From positions 1 to 29,044 of the IMG/VR virus record IMGVR_UViG_3300034106_002653: DNA of 29,044 bases; one strand, written 5' to 3'. The translations under genes and the position numbers were made by a program. The DNA comes from a virus. A model generated the notes under the pieces. It ran no database searches. It saw nothing but the letters and a program-made list of their open reading frames with translations, and was not told the origin of the DNA. How positions within the stretch are numbered: the stretch's first letter is position 1; each line of letters opens with the position of its first letter. Shown one piece after another: positions 20,059-26,664 of the stretch.

Positions 20059-21900
20059 ATGGAACCAAATCCCAGCAATGTAAGTCCCTGGTACTTACGA
20101 AACATCAACCAGGCACTAGCCTTAGATGAAGCCTCAGGTAATGTGTATGTTAGAACCGGGTTTACTGGCAATATTGTTATTGATGGAAACGTCAACATTC
20201 CTGGGAATGTTGACTCACATGTTTCACAAATTGGAACAAGTGGTGAATTAACAGTTCCTTGGATGCCGGTCAGTATAGACGGCAACAGCAATGTTACTAT
20301 ATCAGGTGGTAATGTCAATGCCATAGTAACAGGTACTGTAGCAGTTAGTAGTATTACAGGAAATATTGCGGGTATCACAGGTAATGTTACGGTAGTAGAT
20401 GGTGGCGGTAGTCTTACTATTGACGGCAATGTCGGTGTGACAGGTAATGTTAATATCGGCACTATGCCTAATGTTAATGCCAGTGTGTCAGGAAATGTAG
20501 GTGTAACAAGTTTAGGTAATGTTGTTCTAACAGGTAATACTCTACCAGTAAGTGGTAATGTTGGTGTTACAGGTAATGTCAATATAGGCACGATGCCCAA
20601 TGTCAACGCTAACATCACTGGTGGTAATGTAACAGTGCAGCAAGGTACTAGTCCTTGGGTAGTGTCAGGTAATGTCAACGCAACATTAGACAGTAATGCC
20701 AATGTTATTATTTCAGGATTTAGCGGAGCAACAAGTGACGCATTTGGTCGTTTGCGTGTAAGCAATCCCTATACACTATTTGATACCAACAGTCGTTATT
20801 ACGACCATCAACAGTTTAGTAGTGCTATCAATGGTATAGCAAATGTTGTTTATGTAGCTAACCAAAGTAGTTTTCAACTCAATGTGGGGTCATCTGTGAA
20901 CGATAGTGTGATAAGAGAAACAATGAAAGTATTTCCTTATCAGCCAGGTAAGAGCCAACTAACATTGCTTACATTCTGTATGAATACACCAAAAACAAAT
21001 CTACGCCAGCGTGTGGGATTGTTTGGTGCTAATGATGGTGTATTCTTTGAAAACGATGGCACATATAACTATATGGTCATTCGTTCAGCATCTACTGGTG
21101 TAGAAGAAAGAGTAAGACAAGATGCTTGGAATGGTGATAGATTGAACGGTGCAGGTGGTGCTAACAATCCATCAGGTATTACATTATATCCAAATCGCAC
21201 ACAGATTTATTACGCTGATGTTGAGTGGTTGGGTGTAGGTAATGTACGTGTGGGATTTATCATTAACGGGCAGTATATTATATGCCACACATTCCAACAC
21301 GCTAATCAAACTGGCAATACCAAAGTGTATATGACTACGGCTACATTGCCGATTCGTTATGAGATTACTAACACGGGTGCAACTGCCGGTGCTAGTCAAA
21401 TGACACAAATTTGTAGCACTGTTATTAGTGAAGGTGGTTATAATAGTTTTGGTACTACTCAAAGCGCTGGTACAGGTACTACAGCAAAACGTCTGTCCAA
21501 CGCCAACACTTATTATCCTATTGTTAGCATTAAATTAAACTCCAGCAGATTGGACAGTATAGTATTTCCCCGACAGATTGACGTACTGAGTCCTAGTGTA
21601 AACTACTATCGTTGGGTATTGTTACAGAATCCAACACTGACTGGTGCTACTTTTGCTTCTACTAGCCCCACTGGCACGGTAGACATTGACTTAGCGGCTA
21701 CTGCTATATCAGGTGGAATAGAAATTCAGTCAGGCTACGCTGCCAGCAGAGAACTTGCACAACTCAGTGCTGTGGATTATTTTCAGTTTCAGTTAGGTAG
21801 AACTTTAGCCGGCGTCAGTGATGTTGTTACATTAGCGATTGCCGCTACCGCAAACAACGCTGATGTGTTGGCTGAACTAGGTTGGCAAGAATTAACTTAA
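20059..21900 (+). CDS. Virion structural protein with N-terminal GNV repeats (613 residues)
   Basis: Residues ~30-225 are built of glycine/asparagine/valine repeats (GNVNIPGNV, ITGNVTV, SGNVGVTGNVNIGTMPNVNA), the kind of repeat that forms beta-helix-like shafts in phage fibres. The rest (~230-613) is a globular beta-rich domain with AFGRLRVSNPYTLFDTNS, TMKVFPYQPGKSQL, GLFGANDGVFFENDGT and a C-terminal DYFQFQLGRTL. This two-part form (repeat shaft plus globular head) is seen in putative structural proteins of aquatic T4-like phages. No enzymatic motif is present. It lacks introns or breaks. Exact place in the virion unknown. Confidence 0.75.
   Translation: MEPNPSNVSPWYLRNINQALALDEASGNVYVRTGFTGNIVIDGNVNIPGNVDSHVSQIGTSGELTVPWMPVSIDGNSNVTISGGNVNAIVTGTVAVSSITGNIAGITGNVTVVDGGGSLTIDGNVGVTGNVNIGTMPNVNASVSGNVGVTSLGNVVLTGNTLPVSGNVGVTGNVNIGTMPNVNANITGGNVTVQQGTSPWVVSGNVNATLDSNANVIISGFSGATSDAFGRLRVSNPYTLFDTNSRYYDHQQFSSAINGIANVVYVANQSSFQLNVGSSVNDSVIRETMKVFPYQPGKSQLTLLTFCMNTPKTNLRQRVGLFGANDGVFFENDGTYNYMVIRSASTGVEERVRQDAWNGDRLNGAGGANNPSGITLYPNRTQIYYADVEWLGVGNVRVGFIINGQYIICHTFQHANQTGNTKVYMTTATLPIRYEITNTGATAGASQMTQICSTVISEGGYNSFGTTQSAGTGTTAKRLSNANTYYPIVSIKLNSSRLDSIVFPRQIDVLSPSVNYYRWVLLQNPTLTGATFASTSPTGTVDIDLAATAISGGIEIQSGYAASRELAQLSAVDYFQFQLGRTLAGVSDVVTLAIAATANNADVLAELGWQELT
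20431..20610 (+). repeat. Direct repeat in structural gene, 51-base units
   Basis: Two 51-base copies, 20431-20481 and 20560-20610, both encode VGVTGNVNIGTMPNVNA. They differ mostly at third codon positions, so protein sequence has been kept while DNA drifted. This fits shaft-repeat growth by duplication. Confidence 0.8.
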
Positions 21901-21914
21901 TAGGTTAATGCCCA

Positions 21915-21922
21915 AATAAATA
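21915..21922 (+). promoter_or_regulatory. Late-promoter-like motif AATAAATA before terminase N-part
   Basis: AATAAATAC ends 6 bases before ATG 21929, with no Shine-Dalgarno between; a transcript from it would be nearly leaderless. Confidence 0.55.
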
Positions 21923-21928
21923 CTCACT

Positions 21929-22852
21929 ATGAGTAACGCACCTTCCTTAGTTAAGGATCCATACACCAAAACTGTCTTTAAGACGGATAAAGAACTACAG
22001 GACTTTATCAAGTGTTGTGATCCTGATACCGGTTATCTATATTTTATGGATAACTTCTTTTATATTCAACATCCTACTAAGGGCAGTATGTTGTATCACC
22101 CATGGGATTATCAAAAAAAGTTAATTCACACATATCACAATTATAGATATTCTATTTCATTGATGCCACGACAGAGTGGTAAGTCAACAAGTGCAGCTGG
22201 ATATCTATTGTGGTATGCTATGTTTGTACCAGACAGTACAATTCTTATTGCGGCACATAAGTACACCGGCGCACAGGAAATTATGCAGCGTATTCGCTAT
22301 GCATATGAAAACTGTCCCGATCATATTAAGGCAGGCGTGACTACTTATAATAAAGGGTCCCTCGATTTTGAGAATGGTTCTAGAATCGTGTCAGCAACCA
22401 CGACAGAAAATACAGGTCGTGGTATGTCTATTTCATTGCTATACTTAGACGAGTTTGCATTCGTTAGACCTTCCATTGCTGAATTATTTTGGACTTCTAT
22501 CACGCCTACCTTATCTACTGGTGGTAAAGCAATTATTACAAGTACTCCAAACAGTGATGAAGATCAATTTGCATTGATTTGGAAAGGTGCCAACAAAACA
22601 CTAGATGAGTATGGAAATGAAACTGAACTAGGAATTAACGGCTTTAAATCATATCGGGCTTATTGGAATGAACAGCCCGGTCGTGATCAGAAATGGGCTG
22701 ATGAAATGAAAGCCCAGTTGGGTGAAGATAGATTTAACCGAGAAATTGGTTGTTTTGCACCAAGTACCAGAATGACTCTTAGAGATTCATCCGGTAATAT
22801 TATTACTGCTACCATGGCAGAATTGGAGAAAATGCTAAATGGTGATAAATAA
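21929..22852 (+). CDS. Terminase large subunit, N-terminal (ATPase) part fused to intein N-fragment
   Basis: A 307-residue protein. Residues 1-274 are the T4 gp17-type ATPase domain: Walker A RQSGKST (81-87), Walker B LYLDEFAF (D174/E175) and the coupling motif TSTPN (205-209). At C275, after the conserved NREIG, the extein stops and a 33-residue intein N-fragment begins (CFAPSTRMTLRDSSGN, ending in LEKMLNGDK and TAA). C275 is intein residue 1, the first splicing nucleophile. The nuclease half of the terminase is encoded separately at 23565. The missing residues GCEF..., where a T4 terminase continues, resume exactly at the intein C-fragment junction. The ATPase powers DNA packaging into the prohead. 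Confidence 0.92.
   Translation: MSNAPSLVKDPYTKTVFKTDKELQDFIKCCDPDTGYLYFMDNFFYIQHPTKGSMLYHPWDYQKKLIHTYHNYRYSISLMPRQSGKSTSAAGYLLWYAMFVPDSTILIAAHKYTGAQEIMQRIRYAYENCPDHIKAGVTTYNKGSLDFENGSRIVSATTTENTGRGMSISLLYLDEFAFVRPSIAELFWTSITPTLSTGGKAIITSTPNSDEDQFALIWKGANKTLDEYGNETELGINGFKSYRAYWNEQPGRDQKWADEMKAQLGEDRFNREIGCFAPSTRMTLRDSSGNIITATMAELEKMLNGDK
22751..22849 (+). other. Split-intein N-fragment (IntN, 33 residues)
   Basis: It starts at the TGT for Cys1 (22751-22753) and runs to the stop at 22850. It holds intein block A (CFAPSTRMTLRDSSGN) only. The break just after block A matches the atypical split site known from the AceL-TerL intein (short IntN, long IntC) rather than the usual split near residue 100. 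The domain limits are exact at the 5' end; the 3' end is simply the end of the gene. Confidence 0.88.
22844..22851 (+). promoter_or_regulatory. Late-promoter-like motif GATAAATA at the end of IntN
   Basis: GATAAATA spans the stop codon of the terminase N-gene. A T4-type start 6-7 bases downstream would begin the mRNA at the hairpin 22857-22886, giving the endonuclease gene its own transcript. Confidence 0.45.
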
Positions 22853-22856
22853 AAGT

Positions 22857-22900
22857 GTAGTTCGCGGGACGGCAATCCCCAACTACTCTAACGCTATAGA
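22857..22900 (+). promoter_or_regulatory. Paired hairpins before the homing endonuclease gene
   Basis: GTAGTT (22857-22862) pairs with AACTAC (22881-22886), with GGGA/TCCC (22866-22869/22876-22879) inside. A second small stem, TCTA (22887-22890)/TAGA (22897-22900), directly touches the ribosome site GGAG (22901-22904). Such structures could restrict translation of the endonuclease on long transcripts. Confidence 0.45.
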
Positions 22901-22912
22901 GGAGCAATCAGC

Positions 22913-23587
22913 ATGACTATTTATTCACCGCACAAAATTCCTGACGGATATTATGTTTATGCATATCTGAGGGAAAATGGAACACCTTATTACATTGGCA
23001 AAGGCAAAAATAAACGTGCCTGGCAATTACATGAAAATATTAAACGACCTTTATATAAAAACATTGTTATATTAGAACAGGGACTTACGGAAGTAGAAGC
23101 TATTTCATTAGAATGCCAAATGATACAGTTATACGGTAGAAAAGATTTAGGTACGGGTATATTAAGAAATAGAACTGACGGCGGAGAAGGAACTACAAAT
23201 AGTATTCCGTGGAATAAGGGGTTAAGATTACCTGGTCACGGTGGCCGTAATAAAGGAACATTATGGTCAGATGACGAGAGAGAATCTCAGCGCAAAGCAA
23301 GATTCAACCCAAACTACTATAATTATTTAAAAGATCCTATTAGGTGTAAGAATATAAGCGTTGCTCAAAAGGGCAGAGTAGGCATAAACCTGGGTAAAAA
23401 ATGGTATAACAATGGGGTCAATGAATTTTATGGGGATACTATACCGGCTGGATTTAACGCAGGACGATTGATAACCAACCAATCAAGAAAAGGATTGAAG
23501 TGGTTTAATAATGGAGTAGAAAATCGTCAATTTAGGGAAGGATCTCAACCTGAGGGGTTCGTATATGGTAGAATTACTAAAAAATAA
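22913..23587 (+). CDS. GIY-YIG homing endonuclease, free-standing between intein halves
   Basis: The 224-residue protein has an N-terminal GIY-YIG nuclease domain: YYVYAYL (GIY position), PYYIGKG (YIG), the arginine in KNKRAWQLH, and the catalytic glutamate in SLECQMIQLYG, then NRTDGGEG. A NUMOD3-like central part (WNKGLRLPGHGGRNKG, VAQKGRVG) and two C-terminal DNA-binding-type repeats (KKWYNNGVNEFYG...GFNAGR and LKWFNNGVENRQF...GFVYGR) follow. These are typical of phage homing endonucleases. The gene lies exactly where an endonuclease domain would sit in an unsplit intein. It would cut an intein-free terminase gene and so spread the element. Its 3' end overlaps the IntC gene by 23 bases and encodes the IntC ribosome site. 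Preceded by GGAG. Confidence 0.92.
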   Translation: MTIYSPHKIPDGYYVYAYLRENGTPYYIGKGKNKRAWQLHENIKRPLYKNIVILEQGLTEVEAISLECQMIQLYGRKDLGTGILRNRTDGGEGTTNSIPWNKGLRLPGHGGRNKGTLWSDDERESQRKARFNPNYYNYLKDPIRCKNISVAQKGRVGINLGKKWYNNGVNEFYGDTIPAGFNAGRLITNQSRKGLKWFNNGVENRQFREGSQPEGFVYGRITKK

Positions 23588-23897
23588 ATTAGGTTTAGAA
23601 GTGTTGACGGATACCGGTTGGCAGACATTTGAAGGTCTTGTTAACAAAGGAGCTATGCATACTATAATAGTAAATTTAGAAAATACTCAATTAACTCTGA
23701 CTCCTGATCATGAGGTATTTACAGATTCTTTTACAAAATTAAAAGCAGAACAGCTTACACCAGGAATTCAGGTCAGAACAGTAACTGGTTTGCAAAAGGT
23801 ATTATCAGTAAAGGAAAATGCTATTGAAATAGTATATGACCTTGTGAATGTTGGAACTAATAGAAGATTCTATGCCAACGGGATACTATGTTCCAAT
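23565..23897 (+). other. Split-intein C-fragment (IntC, 111 residues)
   Basis: It runs from the start codon to the AAT of Asn111 (23895-23897). The +1 extein residue is Cys (TGC 23898-23900). Together with the 33-residue IntN it makes a 144-residue mini-intein without an endonuclease domain. The sequence lacks any LAGLIDADG or HNH insertion, as expected when the endonuclease is encoded separately. Confidence 0.88.
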
Positions 23898-24623
23898 TGC
23901 GAATTTATTATTGCAGATGAAACATTAATCAATCCTAATACTTTAATTCAATTAGAAGGTGTAGAGCCTATTCATAGAATGGGTCAAATCCGATGGTATA
24001 AGAAACCCGAGAAAGGTAATATATATGTTGTAGGGCTAGATCCAAGCTTGGGCACCGGCGGTGATCCATCAGCTATACAAATATTTGAAGCAAATACTAC
24101 TACGCAAATAGGAGAATGGAAGCATAATAAAACTGACATTCCTAGTCAAATCAAACTTATAGCAGATATCAACAAATATATTGTAGAATGCACTAATGAA
24201 CCTAACAGTCTTTATTACAGTATAGAAAATAATAGTATAGGTGAAGCCGCACTAATTTCATTGAATGAATACGGTGAAAGTAACATTCCTGGCATCTTTT
24301 TGTCCGAGCCCGGTAAAAAGCGCAAAGGTTTCAATACTACACAAAAGGTAAAACTAGCTGCATGTGCTAAATTTAAAACATTGCTAGAAAGCAAAAAAAT
24401 GAAGGTTCATAGTAAATCATTGATTAGTGAACTTAAAAGCTTTATAGCTAATGGTGGCAGCTATGCAGCTAAAATCGGGGATACCGACGATTTGGTCATG
24501 GCCGCACTTCTTGTAGTCAGAATTTTACAGCAATTGAGTGATTATCATTATAATTTAGAAGCACAAATCAAGGATCATGATGAAATCATTGCTCCTCTGC
24601 CCTTCTTTGCCGTAATTAGTTGA
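23565..24623 (+). CDS. Intein C-fragment fused to terminase large subunit C-terminal (nuclease) part
   Basis: A 352-residue protein. Residues 1-111 are the intein C-fragment, with block B TLTPDHEVF (TxxH) and blocks F/G VYDLVNVG...RRFYANGILCSN. Splicing would occur between N111 and C112, where the terminase resumes as CEFIIADETLI. Residues 112-352 are the RNase H-like nuclease of gp17-type terminases: D159 in GLDPS, E221 in SIENNS, D308/D309 in GDTDDLV. The start ATG 23565 lies in the endonuclease gene; GAGGGG (23552-23557) is 7 bases upstream. Joined with the N-part it would give a 515-residue terminase. The usual penultimate His is Ser, and the usual block-F His is Arg, unusual for an active intein. 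Confidence 0.92.
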   Translation: MVELLKNKLGLEVLTDTGWQTFEGLVNKGAMHTIIVNLENTQLTLTPDHEVFTDSFTKLKAEQLTPGIQVRTVTGLQKVLSVKENAIEIVYDLVNVGTNRRFYANGILCSNCEFIIADETLINPNTLIQLEGVEPIHRMGQIRWYKKPEKGNIYVVGLDPSLGTGGDPSAIQIFEANTTTQIGEWKHNKTDIPSQIKLIADINKYIVECTNEPNSLYYSIENNSIGEAALISLNEYGESNIPGIFLSEPGKKRKGFNTTQKVKLAACAKFKTLLESKKMKVHSKSLISELKSFIANGGSYAAKIGDTDDLVMAALLVVRILQQLSDYHYNLEAQIKDHDEIIAPLPFFAVIS

Positions 24624-24629
24624 TAAATA
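24622..24629 (+). promoter_or_regulatory. Late-promoter-like motif GATAAATA before the 24637 gene
   Basis: GATAAATAC overlaps the terminase stop and ends 7 bases before ATG 24637, again with no room for a Shine-Dalgarno. Confidence 0.55.
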
Positions 24630-24636
24630 CAATACT

Positions 24637-26661
24637 ATGCCAATTAGCAATAATTCTTTAAACAACCGTCTATACGACCTACTGAAAGTTCAAGGATTTG
24701 ATCCTGTTCCAAAAAATAGTAAGGGAGAGACGATTCCAGTTAGTGATGATGCAGATGTGATTAAATTTACCTACAAACAAGATGGTAAAGAAATCGGACC
24801 TGCATGGGTGACAGTTGATGGTAATCAACAATTAAAAGTATATTACGATAACAAGTTACTAAACACATTAAAAGAAGATGACATGAATCCTAAAAGTTTC
24901 ATGGATTTTTTAATACAATTGAAAAAATGGGCGCAACGCCGTCAATTAGGATTTCAAACAATTAACCAAGACCGCTTATCTGATGATATGTCTAAGAGGG
25001 AATATATGAAGCAAAAAGAAAAAATTTCTGAGGGATACTACCCAATGGGTAAAAGTGCTAGCTACAATGATGCAATTCCTACTGTTAAAATTGTACTACA
25101 GCACACACGCCAAATACAAGAAGGCGAACAAAGATTTAGAAATATTGCTAAAATCTTTTTAGAGAATAGTCAAGGTGAAAGAATATTAGCCCCAACTACT
25201 CGTCCAGGAATCGCACAAGTTTATGCTAGACATTTGGCAGAAGGCGGAATACCAAACGATGAGCGTTGGAATCATATCAAGAGCCTTTGTGAAGAATATA
25301 GTAAGATGGCAGGCTTTGTCCGTGCTGTTCGCGGCAATCAGTTCAATGAAAGTGCTCAGAAATTAGTTGAAGCAGGTCTTGGTCACTATCAAAGTTTGCG
25401 TGAGTCATTGAGCAAGATGCGCGGCAGTCGTGGATACAACGCATATTTTGAAAGCTGGACTCCTACATTAATGGAGACTGAAAATGATGAATCTAATTTA
25501 AACGAATTATTCGTACAAGAAACACTAGATCCAAGAATTGAAAGTGTGATGCCAATTCTTAGCAAACTAAGTAAGAACTTAGGTGAGATGAAGGAAGTTA
25601 GTGAGTTGGCAGAATGGGCAGATAACTTGCTAGAAGGCGGCGACGGTGGTGAAGCCAGCGAAGAAACTGATGTTTATACAGCAGGTGACGCAGGCGAAGG
25701 TGGTGCAGAAGATAATCCATTAGATGAAGCTGCAGGTGCAGAAACATTAGCACACAATCAGGCAACTGAAAAATCTAGATTAGATGCATTTGATTTAGAC
25801 GAAGCTGACGATGCAGAAGTTGCACACAAGAAAACTCAAATGCCTGCATTTATGCGTAAGCAAAGTGGCGATCCTGACTGGAAGACAACTACAAAAGATT
25901 TAGAAAAAGCTAAAGAGCGTAACATCAGCGGTAAAGAAGGTTTAGCCGCATTGACAAAACGCTTAGATCAAATTGATGAACAAGAAGTTGAAGAAAGCGG
26001 TCTACAAGCATATCTTGGTAACAAGAAGTATGGTAAAGAAGGTATGGACGCATTGCGTCAAGCAGGTAGAGATGGTGCTAGCAAAGAAAAAATGGCAAAG
26101 ATCCGTGCCAAGTATGACAAGTTAGATGAAGTAAGTGTGGCGGAAGGGTTAGATTCAGAAAAAAAAGCAAGACTTAAAGACCTAATTGATGCATATAGTG
26201 ATGCAACTGATCCTGAGTATATGGGTGACGAGGACTCTGACGATATTATTGCACAAATTCGTGCAGAGTTTGGTGACAGCACTGCCGATAGCATTGTTAA
26301 CGGTCCTAGTATGCATTTCCCAAGACCTGGTCATTCAATGGGTCACGATGACTTAGAGTTTAGACAAATGCGTAAAAACATGTCACCTAATAGAATAACT
26401 AAATTAGGTAAACTTCACAAACAAGATAGTGATGCAATGAAGCGTGACATTAAAAGTAAACTTGATGTGGAAGAGGATTTAGACGCCAACCAAAAGCGTG
26501 TAGGTCAATTAGGCCCATACGAAAAGGTAGGACCAAAAGGTGCAATGGGCAAGTTAGTTGGTGCTAATGAAAATTTCATTAATACTGATGCACAAGCTGT
26601 AGTCACAGAAAACGATCCAGATGAATTACAAGAACTAAAGGCTTTACTAAAAAGAGTATGA
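24637..26661 (+). CDS. Large acidic protein, probable virion or prohead-associated protein (674 residues)
   Basis: The N-terminal third (RLYDLLKVQGFDPVPKNSKG, FMDFLIQLKKWAQRRQLGF, KISEGYYPMGKSASYNDAIP) continues with a conserved-looking helical block (VLQHTRQIQEGEQRFRNIAK, APTTRPGIAQVYARHLAEGG). I recognise it as a protein found next to the terminase in aquatic T4-like phages, without known function. The C-terminal half is low-complexity and strongly acidic (GGDGGEASEETDVYTAG, AEDNPLDEAAGAETL), with repeated short helices. Several (I/L)-x-E sites, such as ISE and LAE, could be cut by a prohead protease. An internal or scaffold-like role is an inference. The gene ends TGA at 26659, 3 bases before the fibre gene start. 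Confidence 0.68.
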   Translation: MPISNNSLNNRLYDLLKVQGFDPVPKNSKGETIPVSDDADVIKFTYKQDGKEIGPAWVTVDGNQQLKVYYDNKLLNTLKEDDMNPKSFMDFLIQLKKWAQRRQLGFQTINQDRLSDDMSKREYMKQKEKISEGYYPMGKSASYNDAIPTVKIVLQHTRQIQEGEQRFRNIAKIFLENSQGERILAPTTRPGIAQVYARHLAEGGIPNDERWNHIKSLCEEYSKMAGFVRAVRGNQFNESAQKLVEAGLGHYQSLRESLSKMRGSRGYNAYFESWTPTLMETENDESNLNELFVQETLDPRIESVMPILSKLSKNLGEMKEVSELAEWADNLLEGGDGGEASEETDVYTAGDAGEGGAEDNPLDEAAGAETLAHNQATEKSRLDAFDLDEADDAEVAHKKTQMPAFMRKQSGDPDWKTTTKDLEKAKERNISGKEGLAALTKRLDQIDEQEVEESGLQAYLGNKKYGKEGMDALRQAGRDGASKEKMAKIRAKYDKLDEVSVAEGLDSEKKARLKDLIDAYSDATDPEYMGDEDSDDIIAQIRAEFGDSTADSIVNGPSMHFPRPGHSMGHDDLEFRQMRKNMSPNRITKLGKLHKQDSDAMKRDIKSKLDVEEDLDANQKRVGQLGPYEKVGPKGAMGKLVGANENFINTDAQAVVTENDPDELQELKALLKRV

Positions 26662-26664
26662 TGA

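Noticed and set aside
20431-20610. Possible CRISPR array in the GNV repeat region
   Set aside because: Repeats lie inside a coding frame and differ at third positions; no spacers of constant length.
20055-20765. 236-codon minus-strand frame opposite the GNV repeats
   Set aside because: It results from the repeat's codon bias; low complexity (P/T/L-rich) and no ribosome site.
22853-22912. Group I intron remnant before the endonuclease gene
   Set aside because: The halves on either side carry intein blocks A and B/F/G, and no catalytic-core pairing beyond local hairpins is visible.
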